Positions 34,766 through 44,355 of a stretch of DNA of 64,000 nt are shown in pieces (position 1 is the stretch's first letter; each line of letters starts with the position of its first letter). The DNA is from Acinetobacter bohemicus ANC 3994 (GTDB lineage Bacteria > Pseudomonadota > Gammaproteobacteria > Pseudomonadales > Moraxellaceae), in the NCBI RefSeq assembly GCF_000367925.1, contig NZ_KB849166.1:62001-126000 (forward strand), written 5' to 3'. The notes beneath the pieces were generated by a model. The model was given only the letters and a program-made list of their open reading frames with translations, did no database searches and was not told the DNA's origin. Position numbers and translations under genes: made by a program.

Positions 34766-35689
34766 ATGGATGCTTTAAGTAAAATTTTTGATGATATTCA
34801 TCTTAATAAATCTGAATATATTTATTTAAAACCTCAAGGGGACTGGGCATATGCCTATCAAGAACAAGGTGCCATGATTGGCTATGTGGTACTGGTTGGT
34901 AATCTCACCATTCAATTTGACTCACAAAGCCAACTTCATGTTGAAGCGGGTGATTTAGTCCTGATTCCGTCTGGGCAAAATCATTCTTGTCATAACAATA
35001 ACAAAAATAATTTAGTTGAAGCCTTAAACATCACCGCACTTTTTGATCAAAAAAGACAAGAGACAATCGAGTTTGGAAGTGCAAGTGGCGAACCTGCTCT
35101 CATTTTAGCCATACGCTGTCATATTGATACCATCATGGCACGTCCTTTACTTAACGCCCTACCCAACTATATTCATATTCACCATATTACGGGTAGTAAT
35201 GCGCCGGAATGGCTGCAAATAGGTTTGCATTTTCTAGCGGTTGAAGCCTACCAAATTCGCCCCGGTCGGGACAAAATTCTCGATCATTTGGTCAGTATTC
35301 TTTTTATTGAGTGTGTGCGTGACTATATTACCCAATTAAGTGATTCCAATAATTGGCTTCGCGCACTGGTACATACCGAACTGGCCAATGCTTTAGCCGC
35401 CATTCACGGCAAACCTGAACTGGCGTGGACCGTTGAAACACTGGCTGAACAATGCTGTATGTCGCGCTCCAAATTTGCGCCGCTATTTAGCACGATTGTT
35501 GGCGAAACACCATTGGCTTATTTACAGCAGTATCGCTTCCGTTTGGCATCTCAATACTTACGCGAAGGACAATGGTCTATTCAACAAATTGCCCATCGGG
35601 TCGGTTATTCTTCTGAAACTGCCTTTAGCCAAACGTTTAAACGACTGTTTGATTTAACGCCAAGTCAGTATCGTCAACAATTTCAGTAA
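34766..35689 (+). CDS. alkR: AraC/XylS-family regulator of alkM
   Basis: A 307-residue regulator with an N-terminal cupin-like sensing domain (VGNLTIQFDSQSQLHVEAGDLVLIPSGQNH) and a C-terminal AraC double helix-turn-helix (LAEQCCMSRSKFAPLF and QQIAHRVGYSSETAFSQTFKR). Its place divergent from the alkane hydroxylase gene identifies it as AlkR, the alkane-responsive activator. Its stop lies two bases before the lpxB stop on the other strand. Confidence 0.85.
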   Translation: MDALSKIFDDIHLNKSEYIYLKPQGDWAYAYQEQGAMIGYVVLVGNLTIQFDSQSQLHVEAGDLVLIPSGQNHSCHNNNKNNLVEALNITALFDQKRQETIEFGSASGEPALILAIRCHIDTIMARPLLNALPNYIHIHHITGSNAPEWLQIGLHFLAVEAYQIRPGRDKILDHLVSILFIECVRDYITQLSDSNNWLRALVHTELANALAAIHGKPELAWTVETLAEQCCMSRSKFAPLFSTIVGETPLAYLQQYRFRLASQYLREGQWSIQQIAHRVGYSSETAFSQTFKRLFDLTPSQYRQQFQ

Positions 35690-35690
35690 G

Positions 35691-36869
35691 TCATTCTGCA
35701 TTTAAGGTACTAAGAATAGTCTGAACTGGGTCCTCACTATTTCCTGAAAGCAATTGCTTATGCATCGTAACGTGCTGCATCGCTTGTATTTGCGCAGTTT
35801 CAATGTTCATCAGTTTTTCAATTTCAGCAGCTAAATTTTCTGGCGTTGCATCATGCTGAATCAGTTCTTGAATGACTTTTTTACCCGCAATAATATTCGG
35901 CAATGAGTAATACGGAATTTTGATCAAAAATTTAACCACAACATAAGTCAGCCAATTCAACTTATAAAAAGTCACCATCGGACGATGTAACAGCATCGCT
36001 TCTAAAGTTGCCGTTCCTGAAGCCAACGCGACAATATTTGAAGCATTCATCACTTGACGGCCAATTTTAGATTCAGTATCCGTGTTTTCCATCAATTTAA
36101 CTTTAGCAACCAGATCACTTGGATAATGCTTTAATAATTCTTCAATCTGCTGCTGACGCGCATCATTAATCGCAGGAATTAAAAATATATAGTCAGGATG
36201 CTTTTGACTGATGATTTTCGCTGCATCAAGCACCAATGGACCAAGTCGTTCAATTTCACCACGGCGGCTACCCGGTAAAAGCGCAATATGCTTCTGCTCT
36301 ACATTTAAGCCCAGCTCTTGTTTCGCTTCAATAAGAGGATTTTTCAATGGCAATTGACTTGCCAATGGATGCCCAACAAATGCAGCAGGCACATCAAATT
36401 TCTGATAAAAAGCTTTTTCAAACGGAAATAAACACAAGACTAAATCAATACTGGCCTTAATACCATGAACCCGTCCCTGTCGCCACGCCCATACCGAAGG
36501 GCTGACATATTGCACCGTTTTAATCGGTAGATTTTTTTGTTTTAAGCTTTTCGATAAACGTAAATTAAAGTCTGGCGCATCAATACCAATAAATATATCG
36601 ACGGGATCTTGAGTCCACTTGTCGACTAAACCATCACGCACAGTAAACAGTTTTTTAATATCTTTTAAAACTTCAACAATACCCATAACCGATAAAATAT
36701 CCATCGGATAATCACTGCTGAAACCTTCAGCAATCATTTGAGGTCCACCAATCCCTTCAAACTCTGCATCAATTCCCTGCTCACGGAAGCTACGAATGAG
36801 TTTAGCACCAAGTGTATCACCCGATACTTCACCGACTACAATTCCTATTTTAAGTTTCCGATTTTGCAA
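35691..36869 (-). CDS. lpxB: Lipid-A-disaccharide synthase
   Basis: GT19 glycosyltransferase condensing UDP-diacylglucosamine and lipid X in lipid A synthesis, membrane-associated on the cytoplasmic side. The 392 residues show GEVSGDTLGAKLI at the N-terminus, IGIDAPDFNLRLSK, YVSPSVWAWRQGR, LLPGSRRGEIERL and LASGTATLEAMLL, all hallmarks of LpxB. It is not next to lpxA/fabZ here. Confidence 0.95.
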   Translation of the reverse strand: MQNRKLKIGIVVGEVSGDTLGAKLIRSFREQGIDAEFEGIGGPQMIAEGFSSDYPMDILSVMGIVEVLKDIKKLFTVRDGLVDKWTQDPVDIFIGIDAPDFNLRLSKSLKQKNLPIKTVQYVSPSVWAWRQGRVHGIKASIDLVLCLFPFEKAFYQKFDVPAAFVGHPLASQLPLKNPLIEAKQELGLNVEQKHIALLPGSRRGEIERLGPLVLDAAKIISQKHPDYIFLIPAINDARQQQIEELLKHYPSDLVAKVKLMENTDTESKIGRQVMNASNIVALASGTATLEAMLLHRPMVTFYKLNWLTYVVVKFLIKIPYYSLPNIIAGKKVIQELIQHDATPENLAAEIEKLMNIETAQIQAMQHVTMHKQLLSGNSEDPVQTILSTLNAE

Positions 36870-37040
36870 AACTTTTATCCTATTTCAAAGTAGGGGTATT
36901 TTAGCATACTCATATATTTGAAATCTTATCTACATATTTCAACAGGACAAATAAGATTTTGCCTCTATTTTGTATTTAAAAAAAATTAATTCAAAATATC
37001 AGTAATCCTCCCATTGTGTTTAGATTTATTAAATAATAAT

Positions 37041-37059
37041 ATAAATGATAATTATTTTC
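37041..37059. promoter_or_regulatory. Fur-box-like site upstream of the TonB receptor
   Basis: ATAAATGATAATTATTTTC matches 14 of 19 positions of the classical Fur consensus and ends 14 bases before the chosen ATG, where repression of initiation would be expected. Confidence 0.65.
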
Positions 37060-37073
37060 ACTTAGATTTTATA

Positions 37074-39275
37074 ATGAAATCCATCTCCCCTATGCTTTCC
37101 AAATGCTTTAAATTGTCGTTCCTAAGCTTATCCATACTCAATATTCAATATAGTTACGCAGCAGATACTGTAGACCATCAGGTGCAAACGTTATCGACCA
37201 TTCAGCTACAAGCCCAATCAGAAAGTGCTGATCAAAGCTCTGAAAAGACCAAAGCGTATACCGTTAAAAATAGTAGCAGCGCATCAAAACTCAATATTGC
37301 AGTGAAAGAAACACCTCAAACCGTCAATGTCGTAACGCGTCAACAGATTGAGGATTTTGGGTTAAATTCAACACGTGAAGTCCTCAAAAATACGCCCGGA
37401 GTCACTGTTCAAAATCAAGAAACAGAACGTACCTCTTACATGGCACGAGGTTTTGAAATTTCAAATATTCTCACTGACGGTGTAGGCTTTCCTTTAAGCA
37501 GCTATAACTATAACAATACCAATCCAGACACTTACTTTTATGACCGTGTCGAAGTGGTAAAAGGAGCCGATGCCCTATCGAATGCCTTTGGTGACCCAAG
37601 TGCAACCATTAATAATATTCGTAAACGTCCGACCAAAGAATTACAGGCAAGTGCTGGACTAAGTTATGGTTCTTGGGATACCCAGCGCTATGAAGCAGAT
37701 GTTTCTGGTTCACTTTCTCCAGATGGACGTGTACGTGGTCGCCTTATGGGGTATGAGCAAACAGGAGATTCGCATCTTGACCGATATTCTTCTGAAAAAA
37801 ATGGCTTTGCAGGCATCTTAGAAGCCGATATTACTGACTCAACATTATTAACTGTCGGTTACAGTCAAAACCAGAATAAGCCAAATGCCAATAACTGGGG
37901 CGCTTTACCGCTACTTGATGCAAATGGAAAACAACTGTCTTATGACCGAAATTACAATCCAAATCCAGATTGGGCACATTGGGACAATGAAACCCAAGAT
38001 GCTTTCCTAGAGTTACAACAAAAACTGGGTAAAAAATGGACTGCAAAACTCACTTATAACTATAGCGATACTGAACACAATAGCCGCTTGCTTTATTACT
38101 ATGATAATCCTCAAGCAGATGGTTCTGGCGTTTCACTCACCGCTTGGGGTGGTAAAGAACAACTACGTAAACATTTTGCTGATTTAAATTTCCAAGGCAC
38201 TTATAACTTATTCAATCAAGAGCATGAAGCAACTCTAGGATACAGTCGTATTCAAATGCATCAGTACGATCAACAATCGAGTGGTTTTATTAATGACAGT
38301 AATATTAACAACGTTACCAGACTTACTAATGATGGCACGCCTTATCTTACCCAATACACAACCGACTGGGCGAGCTGGACACCTCAGTCCGTAACATGGT
38401 CTGACTTTAGTGATGCAGCGGACTATAGACAAAAAATTAACTCATACTATGCCGCAACACGTCTTCATTTAACGGATGATTTAAAATTCATCTTAGGCGG
38501 AAATTACGTTCAGGCAAGCAGTCGTGGCGTAAGTTATGGCTCTCCAATGGCATACGATGAAAGTAAATTATCGCCATATGCGGGCTTAACCTATAACTTT
38601 ACGCCCAAATACACAGGCTATATGAGCTATACCTCTATTTTCCGCCCACAAACAGGCATTGAAGCAACAACGCGCCAAGCTTTAAAACCTGTTGAAGGTG
38701 AAAGCTATGAAGTCGGTATTAAAAGTGCATGGTTAAACGATCAGTTGACAGGTACGCTCTCCGTGTTTAGAACCGAACAAAATAATTATCCATTACGTAA
38801 TTCGGACGGTAACCCATTAAATCGCACTGTTCAGACCAGTGATTTACTTTCACAAGGTGTAGAAGTTGGTCTATCAGGTCAACTAACAGATGACGTCAAC
38901 TTAGCTTTTGGTTACACCCAATTTAGCCTGAAAGATATGAAAAATGGCGGTGCTGCACGTACTTATAATCCAAACCAAACCATTAATTTGTTAGCAACTT
39001 ATACAGTTCCTGCATTACCCAAACTTAAAATTGGTGCTGGACTACAATGGCAAGATCAGATCAAGCTGTATGACTCGACTTTAAAGAGCACCATCTCTCA
39101 AGATGCCTATGCACTCGTCAACTTAATGGCCAGTTATGAGGTCAACGACCATATTATGCTACAAGCGAATGGTAAAAATATTACAGATAAAAAGTATCTC
39201 AATAGCTTCCCTGATGGGCAAGCTTTTTATGGAGAGCCTGCTAACTATACACTTGCAGTTAAATTCAAATACTAA
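37074..39275 (+). CDS. TonB-dependent siderophore receptor (FhuE/FoxA-like)
   Basis: Outer-membrane gated porin for ferric siderophores, 733 residues from the ATG at 37074. It has a signal peptide, then a TonB-box region (VQTLSTIQLQA), the plug domain (KETPQTVNVVTRQQIEDFG, LKNTPGVTVQNQ, RGFEISNILTDGV, DRVEVVKGADAL) and a beta-barrel ending in the aromatic residue Tyr (LAVKFKY). The start is favoured over an upstream in-frame ATG at 37014, which lies before the Fur box. Hydroxamate siderophores are plausible ligands from overall resemblance only. Confidence 0.88.
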   Translation: MKSISPMLSKCFKLSFLSLSILNIQYSYAADTVDHQVQTLSTIQLQAQSESADQSSEKTKAYTVKNSSSASKLNIAVKETPQTVNVVTRQQIEDFGLNSTREVLKNTPGVTVQNQETERTSYMARGFEISNILTDGVGFPLSSYNYNNTNPDTYFYDRVEVVKGADALSNAFGDPSATINNIRKRPTKELQASAGLSYGSWDTQRYEADVSGSLSPDGRVRGRLMGYEQTGDSHLDRYSSEKNGFAGILEADITDSTLLTVGYSQNQNKPNANNWGALPLLDANGKQLSYDRNYNPNPDWAHWDNETQDAFLELQQKLGKKWTAKLTYNYSDTEHNSRLLYYYDNPQADGSGVSLTAWGGKEQLRKHFADLNFQGTYNLFNQEHEATLGYSRIQMHQYDQQSSGFINDSNINNVTRLTNDGTPYLTQYTTDWASWTPQSVTWSDFSDAADYRQKINSYYAATRLHLTDDLKFILGGNYVQASSRGVSYGSPMAYDESKLSPYAGLTYNFTPKYTGYMSYTSIFRPQTGIEATTRQALKPVEGESYEVGIKSAWLNDQLTGTLSVFRTEQNNYPLRNSDGNPLNRTVQTSDLLSQGVEVGLSGQLTDDVNLAFGYTQFSLKDMKNGGAARTYNPNQTINLLATYTVPALPKLKIGAGLQWQDQIKLYDSTLKSTISQDAYALVNLMASYEVNDHIMLQANGKNITDKKYLNSFPDGQAFYGEPANYTLAVKFKY

Positions 39276-39283
39276 TTCACCCA

Positions 39284-39313
39284 CCAAGTCTGAATACTCA
39301 GGCTTGGTTTTTT
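39284..39313 (+). terminator. Terminator (possibly leaky) after the TonB receptor
   Basis: CCAAGTCTGA (39284-39293), loop ATAC, TCAGGCTTGG (39298-39307) with one G-U pair, then six T. It stands directly before the next gene, so it may set a lower level for the reduction cassette. Confidence 0.75.
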
Positions 39314-39628
39314 ATGAGCACAGTGATCTTCCCTATGAGTAAAACCTCTTCCCTATCTTTCTCTTATCGAATGACGGTGCTCTACCGCTTTATCATTGCC
39401 TTTGTATTTGGTTACGCTTGCACGTCTTTACTGGTGAGTAATCTGACAGTCCTTTTTCATTATTCACTTCCCAAAGCAGAATCTATTTATTTAGCTGCAT
39501 TTATAAGTATTTTATTTTTCTTAGGTTTTGTGATTAGCAGTTTTTGTGTCTACTCTTTACCTAAACTAAGCTTGATGAGTATAAGTTTGATGGCTTGTTT
39601 TTATGCAATCTACTGGGTATTAGGTTAA
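39314..39628 (+). CDS. DUF3649-like small membrane protein of the iron-uptake cassette
   Basis: A 104-residue protein with three hydrophobic segments (YRFIIAFVFGYACTSLLVSNL; IYLAAFISILFFLGFVISSF; LMSISLMACFYAIYWVLG in pieces). The pattern resembles DUF3649 proteins, which precede PepSY and DUF3325 genes beside siderophore receptors. The start could be 39314 or 39335, and no ribosome site decides it. It ends three bases before the PepSY gene. Confidence 0.65.
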   Translation: MSTVIFPMSKTSSLSFSYRMTVLYRFIIAFVFGYACTSLLVSNLTVLFHYSLPKAESIYLAAFISILFFLGFVISSFCVYSLPKLSLMSISLMACFYAIYWVLG

Positions 39629-39631
39629 GTC

Positions 39632-41212
39632 ATGCAAAAATCAATACGTCAATCTATGGCATGGCTGCACGCTTGGACAGGGTTACTTTTCGGCTGGTTA
39701 TTGTTCGCAATCTTTCTGATGGGTGCACTGTCTTATTATCGACATGAAATCAGTCTATGGATGCAACCACCGCTTGCTCAGATACAAGTCAAGCAAGATA
39801 CCGCGATACATACGGCGTACCAATATTTACAACAAAATGCGCCAGATGCTAAAACATGGATGATCAATCTCGCAAATGAGCAAAAACCAGTCAACCAACT
39901 CTATTGGCAAAAGGCAGATGATGCTTATGAAAGTAAAAGCTTAAACCCCAATACAGGAAAAGTGTTAACGCTGACACAAACACAAGGGGGCGATTTTTTC
40001 TATCTATTTCACTTTCAATTGTTTGGTATGCCCTATTTAATCGGCAGATTAATTGTTTCGCTCGCAGCATTTATTATGCTGATTGCATTGGTTTCAGGCA
40101 TTATTACGCATAAAAAAATTCTGACCGATTTCTTTACTTTACGCGCCCTTAAAGGACAACGCTCGTATTTAGATTTTCACAATGTTAGCTCTGTTATTGC
40201 TTTACCTTTTTTTCTCACCATTACTTTTACAGGCTTGGCTATTTTCTTTTATTTATATTTACCTTGGGGCATGCAAAAACTCTATCCTGAAAATAATTAC
40301 CAATATTTTGCAGAAATTAATTCTAAAACCATCCCGAAAATTGAAAATAACAACCACGCCAAGATGTTATCTATTGACAACCTAATGCAGTCCGTTCATC
40401 AAGAATGGGGCGCAACAAAATACAGCACCATCAATATAAAAAATCCCAATACACAACAAGCACAAATTACTTTTATCGAAGCTCAAGATCACTCAATTAC
40501 TCGTAATCCAGCACAAATTACTTTGAATGCAGTCACGGGAGAAAAATTACACAGCACCAAAAATGACAGCGCTATTGCCACGCTGAATGCAGGTGTGTAC
40601 GGATTACATATGGCGACTTTCGCTCAACCTCTACTGCGTTTGGCCCTATTTTTTTCAGGCTTACTGGGCTGCGCGATGATTGCTTCAGGACTATTGCTTT
40701 GGAGTCTAAAGCGACAACTACAAACAAAAACGGAAAAGTTCCATTTTGGATATTATTTGGTACAACGACTGAATGTCACAGCGATTATTGGCTTACCTAT
40801 TGCGGTGCTTAGTTACTTTTATGCAAATCGAATTGGACTGATGCTCCAAAGCACACAAAATTATGAAGTGACCACTTTTTTTGCCGTGTGGCTATTCATC
40901 TTTGCCATAAGCTTATGTCTTAAAAAACAATATCTTTGGAAAAAACAACTGGCAATATTTATTGCGTTAGCTTTTGGCTTACCTATTTTTAATCTGTTTT
41001 TCCTTCTACAACAAAACCATATTCAAAATCAGATTCAAAATTTTGCTCAATTTTGGACTTTCTTTAGAATCGACTTATTTATGCTCATTTTTGGCTTATT
41101 GGCGATATTTCTCTATAAAAATATTCAACCCATTCAACTGAAGACCCAAACAAAAATAAGGAATAAGCTTGAAAGAAATGCACAGCTGAACCATAGGGAA
41201 AGTCGCTCATGA
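39632..41212 (+). CDS. PepSY-associated transmembrane protein (siderophore-iron reductase type)
   Basis: A 526-residue inner-membrane protein with PepSY_TM topology: an N-terminal helix (WLHAWTGLLFGWLLFAIFLMG), a periplasmic PepSY region, further helices with conserved His (FHFQLFGMPYLIGRLIV; LDFHNVSSVIALPFFLTITFTGLAIF), then LHMATFAQPLLRLALFFSGLLGC. FoxB/FsrB-like members use haem-binding His to reduce iron from siderophores in the periplasm. Its place behind a TonB receptor supports that role. It overlaps the next gene by 4 bases. Confidence 0.8.
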   Translation: MQKSIRQSMAWLHAWTGLLFGWLLFAIFLMGALSYYRHEISLWMQPPLAQIQVKQDTAIHTAYQYLQQNAPDAKTWMINLANEQKPVNQLYWQKADDAYESKSLNPNTGKVLTLTQTQGGDFFYLFHFQLFGMPYLIGRLIVSLAAFIMLIALVSGIITHKKILTDFFTLRALKGQRSYLDFHNVSSVIALPFFLTITFTGLAIFFYLYLPWGMQKLYPENNYQYFAEINSKTIPKIENNNHAKMLSIDNLMQSVHQEWGATKYSTINIKNPNTQQAQITFIEAQDHSITRNPAQITLNAVTGEKLHSTKNDSAIATLNAGVYGLHMATFAQPLLRLALFFSGLLGCAMIASGLLLWSLKRQLQTKTEKFHFGYYLVQRLNVTAIIGLPIAVLSYFYANRIGLMLQSTQNYEVTTFFAVWLFIFAISLCLKKQYLWKKQLAIFIALAFGLPIFNLFFLLQQNHIQNQIQNFAQFWTFFRIDLFMLIFGLLAIFLYKNIQPIQLKTQTKIRNKLERNAQLNHRESRS

Positions 41213-41493
41213 ATATTTTTCTCAGCTTCGTTTTTATTCTATGTGCTGTTTATGGCTTATATCAGGTCAGTGAAAAACAAATGAAAAAAACTTTGCAGTC
41301 TAAATGGGCATTGTTAGCGCACCATCCGCGAATTGTGCGCGTTATTTCCCTTTTACTGCTGATAATTGCCACTGTATTAATTATCCAAGAAGACGGTTAT
41401 TCCATTGGTTTCGTCAGCTTCTGGGTCTTTTCCAGTCCTCTGATTTTTATCTTTATTCTGTATATCAATCAGCTTAGCACTAAACAAAAGTAG
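41209..41493 (+). CDS. DUF3325-like small membrane protein
   Basis: A 94-residue protein with three hydrophobic stretches. The KQMKKTLQSKWALLAHHPRIVRVISLLLLI segment resembles DUF3325 proteins that follow PepSY genes in iron-uptake operons. It overlaps the PepSY gene by ATGA. Function unknown. Confidence 0.65.
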   Translation: MNIFLSFVFILCAVYGLYQVSEKQMKKTLQSKWALLAHHPRIVRVISLLLLIIATVLIIQEDGYSIGFVSFWVFSSPLIFIFILYINQLSTKQK

Positions 41494-41630
41494 CGCTATA
41501 GATAACGGTCATTCACTGTTTAAAATAAGTGTTAGCAAGTTTAAGCCCATTGAGTTTACTTTAGCTTTTTTTGGAATAAGTAAATCAATAATCAAGACAA
41601 CGACTTATCTTAAATAGTCATAACATATGC

Positions 41631-42548
41631 ATGTTTTTTGATATTTGGCATATAACCATGTTTGGTCCAATTGAATTTATTTTAGCGGGTGTTCTCGTCG
41701 GCTTCTGCGTCGGCATTACAGGTGTTGGCGGTGGTTCACTCATGACGCCCATTCTAATTAGTTTGTTTCGAATTGAGCCACACATTGCCATTGGTACTGA
41801 CTTGCTTTATGCCGCAATCTCTAAATTTTGCGGTTCAATGGTACATGCTAAAAAAATGAATATTGTCTGGCCTATTGTGATTTGGCTGGCTGTCGGCAGT
41901 ATTCCTGCATCATTGGGTACTCATTGGGTTTTAGAAAACTATTTAAGTCAGTCTACAAGCTATAAAGCTGTGCTGACCACTGTTTTAGGTTTTATGTTGA
42001 CTTTAACAGGTATTTCTATCGTTTTCCGTGGGCATATCGAACGCTTCTTTAACAAGTTTCGTAAGAATGAAACACTGGATATGACACAAGATTTAGAAAA
42101 AGTTAACTTTAGTGCCAAAGATAAACGTGCCTATATCGTGATTATGGGCATCGTGTTGGGTGTATTTGTCACTTTATCATCAGTCGGTGCGGGTGCATTT
42201 GGTATTATGGCATTGGTGCTTATGTTTCCAAATTTACCCATGATTCGTATTATTGGATCTGACGTGGTACACGCCGTACTTTTAACTTTAGTTGCAGGCT
42301 TAGGACATATGAGTTCGGGTAATGTAGATTTACACTTACTCGGTTGGTTATTAGTGGGTTCAATCCCTGCCATTGTGGTGGGCACTTTAATCAGTTCACG
42401 CTTACCTGAAAAAATTATCCGTAAAATTTTAGGCATTACCTTATTCGCATTAGGTATTAACTTCATCCTTCATCCAGTAAAAGTAAAACCTGTTGAAAAA
42501 CCAACAACTGCTATGATTTTAACTGTTGAAAAATCGAACAACGGTTAA
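41631..42548 (+). CDS. TSUP/TauE-SafE family permease
   Basis: A 305-residue membrane protein of the sulfite-exporter TauE/SafE family. The two-fold repeat is visible as GVLVGFCVGITGVGGGSLMTPIL and LGVFVTLSSVGAGAFGIMALVLMFPNLP. The substrate may be sulfite, sulfonate or another organic anion. The start could be 41631 or the ATG at 41658. Confidence 0.8.
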   Translation: MFFDIWHITMFGPIEFILAGVLVGFCVGITGVGGGSLMTPILISLFRIEPHIAIGTDLLYAAISKFCGSMVHAKKMNIVWPIVIWLAVGSIPASLGTHWVLENYLSQSTSYKAVLTTVLGFMLTLTGISIVFRGHIERFFNKFRKNETLDMTQDLEKVNFSAKDKRAYIVIMGIVLGVFVTLSSVGAGAFGIMALVLMFPNLPMIRIIGSDVVHAVLLTLVAGLGHMSSGNVDLHLLGWLLVGSIPAIVVGTLISSRLPEKIIRKILGITLFALGINFILHPVKVKPVEKPTTAMILTVEKSNNG

Positions 42549-42653
42549 ACTATCTATGCGATTAATTGGTTTTTTTCACGGATTTATTGGTGTTTTGTAT
42601 AGCAACTCACCGCTTAAATCGTGTTATATTCAGGCTACTAAAAAAACTCTTGT

Positions 42654-43766
42654 ATGATCAAACCAGTGACGGCAATGAATACACTACAGTCAAATCCTAT
42701 TACACAATCTGACATCGATGACGTGAATGTACAAAGCATTCAGCCTCTTGTAACTCCTGCTGAATTAAAAAAAGAGTTACCTCTGACTGAACATGCCTAT
42801 CAAACTGTCTTAAAAGGTCGAGAAACCATTCGCAATATTCTTGATGGTAAAGACAACCGTCTATTTGTGGTCATTGGTCCTTGCTCAATTCATGACACGG
42901 TTGCTGCACATGAGTATGCAGATCGTTTAAAAGTTTTAAGCGAAAAAATTAAAGATACGCTTTATATCGTGATGCGTGTTTACTTTGAAAAACCACGAAC
43001 CACTGTGGGCTGGAAAGGTTTAATTAATGACCCTGACATGAATGATTCTTTTAACATTGAAAAAGGTCTTCGTATTGGTCGTCAACTTTTAGTTGAACTC
43101 AATAATAAAGGTTTGCCATGTGCCACTGAAGCACTCGATCCAAACTCACCACAATATTATCAAGACCTTATTTCATGGTCAGCGATTGGTGCGCGTACCA
43201 CTGAAAGCCAAACTCACCGTGAAATGTCTTCAGGTTTATCTTCTCCTGTTGGTTTTAAAAATGGTACAGATGGCGGCTTAACCGTTGCAACCAATGCAAT
43301 GCAATCCGTTAAACATGGTCACAGCTTCCTCGGTTTAAATGACCAAGGTCAAGTTTCTGTCATTCGTACCAGTGGTAACCCATATGCACACGTCGTACTT
43401 CGTGGTGGTAATGGCAAACCAAACTATGACGCAGGTTCTGTTGCAGAAGCTGAAAATGCTTTAGCCAAAGCGAAAGTAAGCAACAAAATCATGATTGATA
43501 CCAGTCATGCCAACTCAAACAAAGACCCGTATTTACAACCGCTTGTATTAAAAAACATCACAGAACAAATTCTAGATGGTAACAAGTCGATTGTTGGTCT
43601 TATGATTGAAAGTCATCTCAAAGGTGGCCGTCAAGATATTCCTGAAAATCTGGATGATCTTGAGTATGGTCAATCAGTGACGGATGGCTGTATTGATTGG
43701 GAAACCACTGAAAAAGCCCTACTTGATATGCATGAAGCACTCAAAGACGTTTTACCAAATCGCTAA
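42654..43766 (+). CDS. aroG: DAHP synthase, AroG-like second isozyme
   Basis: A 370-residue type I DAHP synthase much closer to E. coli AroG than the copy at 3830. Examples are LFVVIGPCSIHD, YFEKPRTTVGWKGLINDPDM, SWSAIGARTTESQ, VGFKNGTDGG, MIDTSHANSNKD and YGQSVTDGC. It catalyses the same first shikimate step. No leader peptide or attenuator is seen upstream, unlike the other copy, so the two isozymes are probably regulated differently. Confidence 0.92.
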   Translation: MIKPVTAMNTLQSNPITQSDIDDVNVQSIQPLVTPAELKKELPLTEHAYQTVLKGRETIRNILDGKDNRLFVVIGPCSIHDTVAAHEYADRLKVLSEKIKDTLYIVMRVYFEKPRTTVGWKGLINDPDMNDSFNIEKGLRIGRQLLVELNNKGLPCATEALDPNSPQYYQDLISWSAIGARTTESQTHREMSSGLSSPVGFKNGTDGGLTVATNAMQSVKHGHSFLGLNDQGQVSVIRTSGNPYAHVVLRGGNGKPNYDAGSVAEAENALAKAKVSNKIMIDTSHANSNKDPYLQPLVLKNITEQILDGNKSIVGLMIESHLKGGRQDIPENLDDLEYGQSVTDGCIDWETTEKALLDMHEALKDVLPNR

Positions 43767-43771
43767 GAGAT

Positions 43772-43804
43772 TTAAAACGCCATCTTGATTGATGGCGTTT
43801 CTAC
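43772..43804 (+). terminator. Terminator of the aroG-like gene
   Basis: A perfect 10-bp stem AAACGCCATC (43775-43784) and GATGGCGTTT (43791-43800) with loop TTGATT; the T run is short. Confidence 0.7.
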
Positions 43805-43830
43805 TTTAACCTTAGGAAAAGTTTTATCTT

Positions 43831-44355
43831 ATGAATGAAATTGAAAATGCATTGAGCCATATTGAAAATTTCCAGTTTATTCACGAACACCTATTCACAT
43901 CGGCTCAGCCATCTGCTGAACAGTTAAAGCTGATTAAAGAATACGGTGTCACGACCATTGTGAATTTGGGATTATCTGATGCAAAGCAGCATTTAACTCA
44001 TGAAGATAAAATTTGTTTAGATTTAGGCTTAAACTATATTCAATTGCCTATTTCTGCTGAAACCCCATCTGATGACCAATGTTTACTGATATTAGATATG
44101 CTTACTCATTTAGTACAAAAACAAATGGTTTGGGTGCACTGTAGTAAAAATTATCATGTCAGTTGTTTGATGTATTTATATCGTCAATATTATATGGATA
44201 TAGACATGCCTACGGCGCAAGAGTTAATGCATAGCATTTGGGAACCAAATGACACATGGACAGGCTTAATCCATGCGGTCGCTTTACAACTGCAAGGTCG
44301 TAAAGCCACCAAAGAATTACAACAGGCGCTCATTCATCCCAATCATTTTGCTTGA
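43831..44355 (+). CDS. Protein tyrosine phosphatase-like protein with a degenerate P-loop
   Basis: A 174-residue cysteine-phosphatase fold protein. The start resembles the family sulfur/phosphatase domain (HEHLFTSAQPSAEQL, TTIVNLGLSDA). The catalytic loop reads VHCSKNYHVSCLMYLYR. Relatives usually have HCxxNxRVSAxMYLYR, and the phosphate-binding Arg is His here. It may have lost activity or use a different ligand. It converges with ispF, overlapping its end by 13 bases. Confidence 0.7.
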   Translation: MNEIENALSHIENFQFIHEHLFTSAQPSAEQLKLIKEYGVTTIVNLGLSDAKQHLTHEDKICLDLGLNYIQLPISAETPSDDQCLLILDMLTHLVQKQMVWVHCSKNYHVSCLMYLYRQYYMDIDMPTAQELMHSIWEPNDTWTGLIHAVALQLQGRKATKELQQALIHPNHFA

